A DNA stretch of 64,000 bases from Pratylenchus scribneri (Eukaryota; Nematoda; Chromadorea; Rhabditida; Pratylenchidae): contig JAQSEB010000035.1 of NCBI GenBank assembly GCA_030063045.1, forward strand, positions 62,001-126,000, given 5' to 3'. The position numbers and the translations under genes were made by a program. Below, piece by piece: positions 1 to 9,800 of the stretch (its first letter is position 1; every line of letters begins with the position of its first letter). The notes under the pieces are model-generated. The model saw only the letters and a program-made list of their open reading frames with translations. It searched no databases and was not told the DNA's origin.

Positions 1-536
1 GCGGAATTATTAAAATCAGAACAGGCGGAATTATTAAAATCAGAACAGGCGGAATTATTAAAATCAGAACAGGCGGAATTATTAAAATCAGAACAGGCGG
101 AATTATTAAAATCAGAACAGGCGGAATTATTAAAATCAGAACAGGCGGAATTATTAAAATCAGAACAGGCGGAATTATTAAAATCAGAACAGGCGGAATT
201 ATTAAAATCAGAACAGGCGGAATTATTAAAATCAGAACAGGCGGAACTATTAAAAATCAGAACAGGCGGAATTATTAAAAATCAGAACAGGCGGAATTAT
301 TAAAATCAGAACAGGCGGAATTATTAAAATCAGAACAGGCGGAATTATTAAAATCAGAACAGGCGGAATTATTAAAATCAGAACAGGCGGAATTATTAAA
401 ATCAGAACAGGCGGAATTATTAAAATCAGAACAGGCGGAATTATTAAAATCAGAACAGGCGGAATTATTAAAATCAGAACAGGCGGAATTATTAAAATCA
501 GAACAGGCGGAATTATTAAAATCAGAATAGGCGGAA
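1..536. repeat. 24-bp satellite array 1 (left end open)
   Basis: Head-to-tail copies of a 24-bp unit with core gaattattaaaatcagaac run from the first base to about 536, so the array extends beyond the window. Around 240-285 two units carry an extra A (25 bp), which shifts the phase. Because 24 is a multiple of 3 and the unit has no stop in several frames, it yields long artificial reading frames on both strands (peptide repeats such as NNSACSDF). I see no start context, splice sites or codon bias, so I treat it as satellite DNA. The same unit recurs in four other arrays of this window. Confidence 0.97.
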
Positions 537-828
537 TTAGAAATAATTTTAATAAAATGAAATGAGAATGGCTGAATCACAACGGAAATTTGCACGTTAA
601 AGTGGAATTTTGGTGTTGTCAATTGCCCTCCCGGCAATTGCATTTTAGGCGATTTGCCAGTGAGAGGCGATTTTATAAGTTCTTACTTGTATTTTCTCTC
701 ATGACTTTATGAGAACAAGTGGAGATAAATTTGAAATTGGATTAGATTTATCCGATCTCGGAAATTTTTTTAATAAAATAATTTCAAATGTTTGTATAAA
801 AAGTGGATCGATTTCAGTCCGATTTATT

Positions 829-2024
829 TTATTTATCTTTCCTTCTTCGCCCGTGATTCTCCATTATCGTTCTTCCATTTTTGCTATGCTCATTCCCTCC
901 TTGATCCATTTTTTTCTTGTGCTCTGCCTTAGAAATGACTTCAACAGCAAATTGGCTAACTCGAACAGTGCGGCCAGCTTTGTGTGAGGGCCAAGTGAGT
1001 TCAAGGAAAACGCTGGAATTCTCCTCATCCATGCTCAATATTTGGCCGTATTGACCTTTATGGAGACCGCCTTAATTTAAATTTATATTGATTATTTTAC
1101 AAAAGAAACGAACCTAAACATTTAACGAAAGAATCCTTGGAAAGTTGCATTGTTTGTTGATCATCTTGCTGAATAGTGCCATTTGCTGTTTCCTTCTTTT
1201 TATCAGTAGAAGGTGGTTCGGCCGGCAATGTTGCGCCCAATCCAAGACCCTAAAATAAAGAATCGGATAGTTTTAGGAATTATTTTAAGTAAACCTTTGG
1301 CCTGGGTTTTGTGACTCGCATTTGGACAGCTTGAGCATTCGTCCTCCCAATGGCTGAACCTTCATCTTTCCAACCGCAACTAAATTATTTATGCATTAAG
1401 TTCATAAATTAATTAGAAAATTTACCCGCGCAGGAAAGCTAATCCAAATTCGCCCACTGGCATGGTCTCATAATCTGGGTCCGCTTCATCCGGTTCAACT
1501 GCTGTTGGCATTCCGCTCAATGACTGGAGGCCAATTTGCTGTTTTTGTTGTGTACCCAATGTTTGAATTCCATCATTTCCGCTGCTGCTTTCAGTCAAAA
1601 GTGCCAAGCGAGCTTTGTCATATTCCGATGCATTGCCTTCGGATACCAATTTTGTGAGCCGCTCAATTTGTGCCTGATTGGACAATTGTAAATGTGGAAT
1701 GACAAAAACTTTCTTTTGCTTTTTCCTTTCGGGTGCAGAACTGGAATTAATATTTTTACAATTATTTTTGATTATTATTTGAACTAACTCAACAATGCGG
1801 CCATCTTCGAAGTGTGTTACTGCTCGCTTCCTTGATTCAGCTTCATCTTCATCCTCTTCATTTTCGGCCCTTCCTCCCGATAATTTGTTACGCTCGACAA
1901 TTTTTATTTGTTCCTTTTTTGACACACTGAATGAGATCTTTGTAACTTTTCCTTCTTCATTTCTTTGATTTGATGTCAATTCTTGAGTATCCGATGTCGA
2001 AGAAGTAGTTGAAGTAATTTGCAT
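829..2024 (-). CDS. GPKOW: GPKOW-like spliceosomal G-patch/KOW protein
   Basis: Four exons on the minus strand: 2024-1426, 1379-1295, 1249-1114 and 1070-829, in one frame (353 residues). The N-terminal third is acidic and low in complexity (EEDEDEAESRK). The exon 1/2 junction reads DYETMPVGEFGLAFLRG then CGWKDEGSAIG, the signature of the GPKOW/MOS2/Spp2 G-patch, followed by KPRPKGLGLGA. Exon 4 holds one KOW motif, GLHKGQYGQILSMDEEN, and a short basic tail. Family members bind RNA in the nucleus and work with the spliceosomal helicase DHX16/Prp2. Human GPKOW is longer and has two KOW motifs; only one is visible here. The gene is divergent from the heme lyase gene. The family call is firm; the exact start (first ATG of the exon) is likely but unproven. 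Confidence 0.88.
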
Positions 2025-2302
2025 CTTTCTTTATTATTTAAAAAAGCAGCAGCAGAATAAGATTCTAAAAATTGTTTTGATTAAATTATTTTTACTAAAT
2101 TAAATGCGGGTGGGTGATTTTTGGTTGAACATAATGAAATTTTACGAAATTTTGAGCAGAAATTTATATTACACAATTACTACACTATGTATCATGCGCA
2201 ATAATAAGCAATAATCATAATGGGTTTTGGCTTTGTTTGTCAAGTGGGATGGGAGGGGGGAATCACGTACTAATTTAAAAATGTGAGAAGCAGAACGCTA
2301 AC

Positions 2303-2837
2303 CCCCAAAATCCCGAAAAGACGAAACCCCGAAAAGACGAAACCCCGAAAGACGAAATCCCGAATAAAGGGAAGTGGACGAAACCCCGAAAAGACGAAAC
2401 CCCGAAAAGAAGAAAATGGGACGAAATCCCGAAAACTTGAACTTATGGATCAATTTTTTCGATCGATACCTCAATCGATGCGTCTTGATTCCAGGATCAT
2501 GAATATGCCATTTGTTTTTCAAAAAACTCAAAAATAAAAAAGTTATGGCCATTAAAGTTACCATAGGTGTAACCCAGCTTGACTAAAATGGCCATAACTT
2601 TTTTATTTTTGAGTTTTTTGAAAAACAAATGGCATATTCATGATCCTGGAATCAAGACGCATCGATTGAGGTATCGATCGAAAAAATTGATCCACAAGTT
2701 CAAGTTTTCGGGATTTCGTCCCATTTTCTTCTTTTCGGGGTTTCGTCTTTTAGGGGTTTCGTCCACTTCCCTTTATTCGGGATTTCGTCTTTCGGGGTTT
2801 CGTCTTTTCGGGGTTTCGTCTTTTCGGGATTTCGGGG
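2303..2837. repeat. Near-perfect long inverted repeat (fold-back element)
   Basis: Left arm about 2303-2553 and right arm about 2588-2837 are reverse complements over about 250 bp with very few differences, separated by about 34 bp. Each arm contains several copies of a short repeat (cgaaaccccgaaaagac) plus a unique part ending atggccataacttttt. Translating the two arms on opposite strands gives almost the same peptide, but with no gene-like features. A transcript would form a long hairpin. I recognise no transposase and no clear target-site duplication. Confidence 0.93.
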
Positions 2838-2983
2838 TAGAGCCAAAGCAGAAAGCATAATTTCATTTTCATCCCTTCCTCTTTTCTATTGTGTCTATTT
2901 TTTTGCTACCTATTTACTATTTACATTTTTAGTTAAGCTAAAAATCCTAAAAGTTTGATCAAATTCTATTTTTTAATGGGAAA

Positions 2984-3233
2984 TATTTAATTTGCAGAAA
3001 AGAGTATTGATTTTGCAGAAATGGATATTATGTCGCAAACCGTTTTTGGTTTATAACTTGATCGTAACTAGGGGTTTAGGGTTTAGGGTTAGGGTTCAGG
3101 GCAAGCATGGGATTAGGGGCTATGGGTTAAGGGTTAGGGTTAGGGGTTTGATATGGCCAAGTTATATGGCCTAAAAGAAATGAGACATAATATCCATTTC
3201 TGCAAATTCAATACTCTTTTCTGCAAATTAAAT
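2984..3233. repeat. MITE-like element: 51-bp terminal inverted repeats around telomere-like DNA
   Basis: Positions 2984-3034 and 3183-3233 are 51-bp inverted repeats with one mismatch; both contain ttgcagaaaagagtattga. The 148-bp interior is G-rich on the plus strand and carries degenerate TTAGGG/TTTAGGG units at about 3070-3150 (ggggtttagggtttaggg, gggttagggttagggg). No coding potential. The nematode telomere repeat is TTAGGC, so this is telomere-like rather than telomeric. Confidence 0.85.
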
Positions 3234-3285
3234 ACCATCCTTTTTTAATTGGTTTTGATTATTTATATTACCAATAAATTGCAAT

Positions 3286-3294
3286 ATTTTTTAG
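3286..3294 (+). promoter_or_regulatory. Possible trans-splice acceptor before the heme lyase gene
   Basis: A T-run ending in ttag lies 17 bp before the ATG at 3311 with no upstream in-frame exon visible. This is the usual position for spliced-leader addition in nematodes. A similar tattattttttag ends at 4523, 37 bp before the PI5P4K start. Inference from pattern only. Confidence 0.4.
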
Positions 3295-3310
3295 CCTTTT
3301 TAATTCGTAA

Positions 3311-4307
3311 ATGCAGCAATCAAAAAATTCAAATTGTCCCCGCGCAAATAATAACAACAGCAGTGGTTGTGGAGGATGTCCAATTAAACAGAAACAAGAA
3401 GAAGATGGATTCAATCCATTAAATGCGGTAAAAATAATAGGTTAAATATGTCAATTTATGTTTTATTTAGATGCCACCACCGAATCAGCTACCATCACCG
3501 GGTCAACCCTTTCCTCTCTCTACAGACCGCGAAAAATCGACAATACCAAAGGCAATTGTAAATGATGGAGAAAAACTCGAGACTTGGGAATATCCTTCTG
3601 CCCAAATGTTTTGGAATGCGATGCTGAGAAAAGGTTAAATGAGAATATGTAATTCATTTTATAAACATTTTTAAGGATGGAGATGGAAAGAAGATCAAAT
3701 TGGACAAAAGGATATGGACGATATTATCCGCATTCATAATGCGAATAACGAGTCTGCCTGGGAAGAAGTTCTCAAATGGGAGAGAACATTCCATCAGTGA
3801 GAAGAAAATTGAAAAATTTTTAATCTTTCCACTTTTTAAGAGAATGCAGCGTTCCTAAACTGAAGAGCTTCCACGGTGATGCAAAAAATTTGTCGCCACG
3901 TGCCAGATTTCGGAGCATGCTTGGCTATGAGGTTAATATAGAAGTCAAAACTAAAATTAAATAAATATTAAAGTTGCCATTCGACCGACATAATTGGCTG
4001 GTTGATCGATGCGGACATGATGTTAATTAAATTAAATAAAATTAATTAATTATATCGATTAAGGTGACCTATATAATTGACTATTATGATGTGGGCAAAG
4101 TTAATCCTGACACCAAATTGTTCGCACATTTGGATGTTCGACCTGCAATCAGGGACTGGTCTTCATTGAAAGACCGCTTCATTGTTGGATTTTGGTATGA
4201 ATTCGCATATTTAAAAATATAAATTTAATCCAAATATTTTTAGGCGCATGAGAGAGAATTTTATGCAATTGTGGAGCAGCCGTGGCCAAACTGATGAGAA
4301 TAAATAA
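3311..4307 (+). CDS. HCCS: Holocytochrome c synthase (cytochrome c heme lyase)
   Basis: Seven exons: 3311-3427, 3471-3633, 3676-3796, 3841-3931, 3974-4021, 4064-4194 and 4244-4307, giving 244 residues, the normal size. The enzyme joins heme covalently to the CxxCH cysteines of cytochrome c at the mitochondrial inner membrane. The N-terminal GCGGCPIK fits the Cys-Pro heme-regulatory motif. Family landmarks follow in order: [82 protein letters not shown] and [10 protein letters not shown]. The last exon supplies the short C-terminal tail. It is first of three co-directional genes; the next starts 253 bp downstream. Confidence 0.97.
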
Positions 4308-4560
4308 ATGAAGAATGATGTTGGGTGTTGGCTCGACTTTGTTATTGATGAATAGGCGGCAATCCATTTAGTCAGGAAAAAACTTTGTTTTATTCGTTTT
4401 ATAAAATTTATTGATAAAAATGTTTTCGCTCAACATTTTCTTATTCATAAAATATTCATCATTAAAATTGATTGTTTTATTATTTATATTATTTGTTTAA
4501 TAATTGTTTTTATTATTTTTTAGCTAGTCAATTTTCCAAAACAATCACAGCTTTAATAAA

Positions 4561-6481
4561 ATGGCCGGAAAATCGAAGAATAAAAATAGGAAGATTCGGA
4601 CTGGCCACAAAAAGATGCTCGTTCCGAAATGGAAACTTTTCCGCGCAAAAGAACCATTAATTTCCGTGTTCATGTGGGGCGTAAATCACACGGTAAATTA
4701 ATAAAATTATTAAATTTAAATTCCAATCAAAGATTGGTGAATTAATGCATGTTCCTCCGCCTGCTTTATTGCTTCCCGACGATTTCAAGGCCTATTCCAA
4801 AGTGAAAGTCAGCAATCATTTCTTTAATAAGTGAGTGAATTTAATGTTCAAATTAAAATAAATGAAAATTGAAATAGGGACATTATGCCTAGTCACTTCA
4901 AAATCAAGGATTATTGTCCAAGTAATTTATAAATAAATGTGAATAAATTAAAATATTTTTTTAAAGATGCATTCCGCAACATTCGTGAACAATTTGGTGT
5001 TGATCAAAGTGAATATTTGGTACGAGAAAGTTAAAATAAATTAATAAAATTATTTTCAGTCTTCATTGACATCAAATGAACCGGAATTGGAACCAAATGA
5101 ATCAGGAAGGTTAGAATATGAATTGGAATTGACATAAAAATGATTTAAATTATTTTCTAGCAGTTCGAGCAGATTATTCGTTTCGCAAGATAGACAATTT
5201 GTCATCAAGGTTTTTCGTCCTAAAATAAATAAAATTATAATTCCTTTTTAGGTCATTGATTCGGAGGCGGTCGCTGAAATTCATTCGATTTTGCCAAAAT
5301 ATCATGAATATATTGTGGAGCACCGGGGAAAGACACTTTTGCCCCAATATCTCGGTTAATTATTTTTTTATTTTAATATGTATTTTTTAGGCCTCTATCG
5401 AATTACGGTTGACGTCAACGAAACGTATATGTTGGTTATGCGAAATATATTTGGAGGGAAATATAACATCCATAAAAAATATGATTTGAAGGTTGAATTA
5501 AAATATTTTGAATTAATTTTTGATTTTTTTAGGGTTCAACCGTTCAACGGCAAGCGAGTGAAAAAGAAAAATCCAAGGAATTGCCAACATTGAAGGACAA
5601 TGATTTTTTGGAGGAAAATTACAAATTGATGCTGCCATTCGATGCAAAGGCCCAATTGATGAAATTGTTGAAAAGTGATACCGGTAAGAGAATAAAAATA
5701 ATTTTTAGTATTAATTAATTTAGATTTCTTAACCAAAATGCATTTGATGGATTATTCCCTGTTGGTTGGAATTCATGATATTCAGCTGGAAAAGGAAATG
5801 CAAAAAGAACGGGAGGCAAATTCTCCGGCGGCAAAAGAGGCAGCCGTCATTGGTGGAGGGGATGAAATGCAGCAAAATATTGCAATGGAATTCCACCAAC
5901 AACAAGCATCCGATTTGGACTCGGGCAATGAACAATTGTCACCGCCGGAAAGCCCTGTGCCATCGGCCGGTGCATTTACCACACATTCGGGTGGATTTGA
6001 TCTCGATGGTTAATTTAAATTATAAACAATTAAAATTAATTATAATTTTCAGATGAATTTTTTGCGATTCCTTCAAGTGAAGGTTGGTTTTTTCTTAACT
6101 TAAACATTTTAGTTTTATTTTAAAGAATCTCAACGAAAATTAATCTATTTTATTGGCCTCGTCGACATTCTCACATATTATGGGGTCAAGAAAAGGACTG
6201 AATCGGCGGCCAAATCTGTGAAATATGGCTCTGAGGCTGAAAATGTTTCGACTGTTAAGCCGGAACAGGTAAAAAATAGACCAAAAATATTTTTAAATTT
6301 TTTTCTTAAAATTTAGTATGCAAAACGGCTGCTTGAATTCGTCAACAAGAATGTAATTTCCCCATCAATTTCGGCCAGCAGAGCACCGCAGCCACCAACA
6401 ATGGGACCAATTTCTAGTCCTCCAAAGGATTCCGCAATGCCAAATTTGAATGAATCTTTGGCTTCAGCCCACATTAAATAA
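4561..6481 (+). CDS. ppk-2: Phosphatidylinositol-5-phosphate 4-kinase type II
   Basis: Thirteen exons: 4561-4692, 4733-4830, 4878-4921, 4967-5019, 5060-5109, 5161-5209, 5252-5354, 5391-5491, 5533-5683, 5724-6008, 6053-6082, 6126-6268 and 6317-6481, giving 467 residues. It phosphorylates PI5P at position 4 to make PI(4,5)P2. Landmarks: [18 protein letters not shown], the nucleotide-binding region [26 protein letters not shown] with [12 protein letters not shown], the catalytic [14 protein letters not shown], then a low-complexity insert (about residues 330-400) and the C-terminal [17 protein letters not shown] with the activation-loop region ending [26 protein letters not shown] and the TVKPEQY end favour PIP4K over PIP5K. 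The symbol is by analogy with C. elegans ppk-2. Confidence 0.93.
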
Positions 6482-6807
6482 ATGAATGGATACCAAATTA
6501 AACATAAAAATGTAGTTTATCGCCCAATAATTTTTCCCAAAAGATTCATTCATTTGTGTTCTCTTCTAAGTCCCAATTAATTCCATTTTTGTAAATTTTT
6601 TTCAGTCAGTAATGGTTGTCTTTGTCCTTTAAATTTCGCACAAATTCCACATTTATTTTTGGCAATTTAATAAATAATAAATATTTGTCGGTGCAATTCA
6701 ATTTATTTATTATTTCATATTGGATAAATTCATCCATCTTCATTATTTAATTTTCAATTTAATTTAAAATATCATCAATATTTTTTTATATTTATTTAAA
6801 AAAAAGA

Positions 6808-9800
6808 ATGTCTCCAAAAAAGAAAACTTCACCAAAAAAACGACCCCCGGCATCGCAGCAACCAATTCAATATGCAAAAAGGGCAAAGTGAGAATAAAAT
6901 AAAATCAATTTAAATTTATTCAAAACTTTTTAAAGAAATGATCAAGCCGGACAAGATCAACCAAAAGGAAGTTTTGCACAAAAATTGGCCATTTTGCGTT
7001 AGTTTTAGTTCAATAAATAACAAATATTTCAACAATGTTCAGATGAAAACGGGGATAATCAACATTCATCGAGTTCCAACAGCAAAATTATCACAAAGTA
7101 ATTTACTAATTAATATTATGAAAATAATTGAAAATATTTTAGTCTTCCTACAAGAAGCCACCATAAAATTGACCCAAAATTGAAATGGGACCGCCCAGAA
7201 TTGGCACAATCAATCAAATCCGGAAGCACAGATAAATCAATTGCATTTCAACTAATCGATATTGATTATAATTTTGGTTAACTTCACATCAATTCTTTAA
7301 CTAAATAAAATATTTTTATTTATTAGATAAAATTGTGGGCAGCGTTGTCATTCGATTGTTTGGTGTCACCTCTACCGGTCATTCAATTTTGGCCTGTGTC
7401 GCCGGCTATAGGCCATATTTTTTGGCATCCGCTCCAAAAGGATTCCGTGCAGAGCACATTCAAAAAACAATCAATAAAATTAATTCAAATGTCAAGGTTT
7501 TCCACCGATTTTTACTTAAATTTATAAATTTTCAAGGCAAATCCTCAAAGTGGCGTTCCTCCAGAAATAAATGTTGTGACCGGAATTGAATTGGTCCAAG
7601 GTGCCAATTTTTACTATTACAATTCGGGCAAACAAATGCCTTTCTTGAAAATTTTCGTCTGTTCGCCCAGAGTCATCAATTCATGTAAATATTTTAATTC
7701 TATTATTAAATTAATTTGAAATTTAAGGTCGAAATGGATTATATTTGATTGATCAATTAATGGAGGAAATTAATGGAAAATATGAGGAACAAAAGGCCGG
7801 CGACCGATGTCATCCTTTTGAATCGAATATGGATTTTGAAGTTAAATTAAATAAATTTATGCCAATAATTCATTTTTTTTAAGGTTCGTTTTATGGCCGA
7901 TTTGGACATTGTTGGTTGCGGTTGGATTGAATGTCCAGCAAATAAATACGAATATATTCACCCAAATAAGAAATTGAGCACCTGCCAAATTGAGGTAATT
8001 GGTTTGGATTAGAATTAAATTAAATTCATTTTTAGTTATCAATAAATGTTGCCAATTTGTTGGTGCATGATTCGAGTTTGCCCGAATGGTCGGTGGTTGC
8101 TCCACTTCGAACATTGAGTTTTGACATTGAATGCATGGGTCCATTGGGTATTTTGCCATTTATTTATTTATATAAAATAATTCAAATAATTAATTAGGAA
8201 CATTTCCGGATGCCAGCCGTGACCCAGTCATCCAAATAGCCAATATGGTCAAATTGGAGGGCCAAACGGAACCATTCGTTCGGAATTGTTTCACCTTGGG
8301 AACATGTGAACCAATCGTCGGTTCGGACATCATTGAATGCGCCACTGAGCAGGAATTACTCTCAAAATGGGCCGATTTTGTGCGACAAATTGATCCGGAC
8401 ATCCTCACTGGATATAATATTCAAAATTTCGATTTGCCTTATATCATGGATCGGGCGAAACAATTAAAGGTTTTAAATATTTGAAATGCGAAAAGATTAT
8501 TAACAGTTCAATAGCTTGTCTTCTTAAGGTTTAACCAATTTTAATTTTGAATTAGTTTTGATTTTGAACCAAAAACCATAAAATTGTTTAATACAAAAAA
8601 CCATCAGATGGTTTAAACGGTTTAATACCAAAGATGGTTTAAACGGTTTAATTATATCCTTAATTGTGACCAAACTATACACTAAACTGCGCATCTTGAT
8701 CTTACGAGATCTATCAATTGGGGGCTAGACAAACCTTTGAACCGTTAAAACTTTTGTCCATTTTCAATTTTTCACCAAATTAAATACCCTTAATTAAGAT
8801 TGAGAACCGTGTCTGCTATTTGAGTAGAATAAAGGGAAATGTTTGCAAGCAAAGGGATGCCAGCCTCCAATCCAAGCAAATGGGCAACCGGATCAATAAA
8901 GTTTGCTCAATGGATGGCCGAATTGTGTTTGATGTTCTTCAGGTGATTTATTGATTTAAATGAATTTAAATTAATTTTATTTTAAGATTTTACTTCGCGA
9001 TTACAAATTGAGAAGTTATTCACTGAACAATGTTAGCTATTATTTCCTTGGTGAACAAAAGGAGGATGTTGCCTACAATTTTATACCAGAATTACAGGTT
9101 TAATTTAAAAATATTAAAATATATGTTAGGAAATGTACGTTTCCGGAAATAGGAAAATCTCATTCAAAACTTCTAATTCATGGAGACGAGAATAAAGCCA
9201 TTCGATTCGGCAGGGTCTATTGGTCTATGAAATTTCAATTTCAGACCGTTTCAAATCTTAGACAAATGTTAGTAAACTAAAACCGGTTTGGGTTTGAAAC
9301 TCCTATTCAAATTTCCAGAACAACCTCAAACCGGTTAAAAATTTTATAGACCAAATCGAATATGGAATCGAAAACGCATATTCTCACGCCTGTACAACAT
9401 TTAGAAACCGAAATTTCCAAATTTGGTTAGCTAAGCATTTCCGGAATTGTCCAATTTCAAAAATTATCTATAAAAATATATTTCGTTAATTTATTAAAGA
9501 ATGGTTCGGCGCGGGATCGTCGCCGATTGGCCCTATATTGCATGAAAGATGCGTATTTGCCAATTCGACTGCTGGACAAATTAATGTTGATCATAAATTA
9601 CATTGAAATGGCTCGGGTCACCGGCGTTCCGCTCAATTTTTTGATTTCACGCGGCCAACAAGTCAAAATTCTTTCAATGCTTTTGCGAAAGGTTCAAAAA
9701 TCAAAATAAAAATACAAATTTTAAATTAAATTATTTTTAATAGACTCGTCGTCTAAACTATTTCCTCCCAGTCATTGAAACTGGCGAAGGTGGTGATGAA

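Noticed and set aside
1..536. CRISPR array
   Set aside because: Units are contiguous with no unique spacers, and the organism is a eukaryote.
275..643. Long repeat-peptide frames over the 24-bp arrays (also at 16.6, 20.1, 40.6-41.4 and 61.4-62.3 kb)
   Set aside because: Open frames follow automatically from a stop-free 24-bp unit, occur on both strands at once, and lack start context or flanking exons.
2298..2860. Two matching frames on opposite strands (about 88 and 93 codons)
   Set aside because: They mirror each other only because the arms are inverted repeats; no gene signals.
3064..3150. Interstitial telomere or chromosome-fusion scar
   Set aside because: The repeat is TTAGGG-like rather than nematode TTAGGC, degenerate, and bounded by inverted repeats, so a transposon-borne sequence explains it better.
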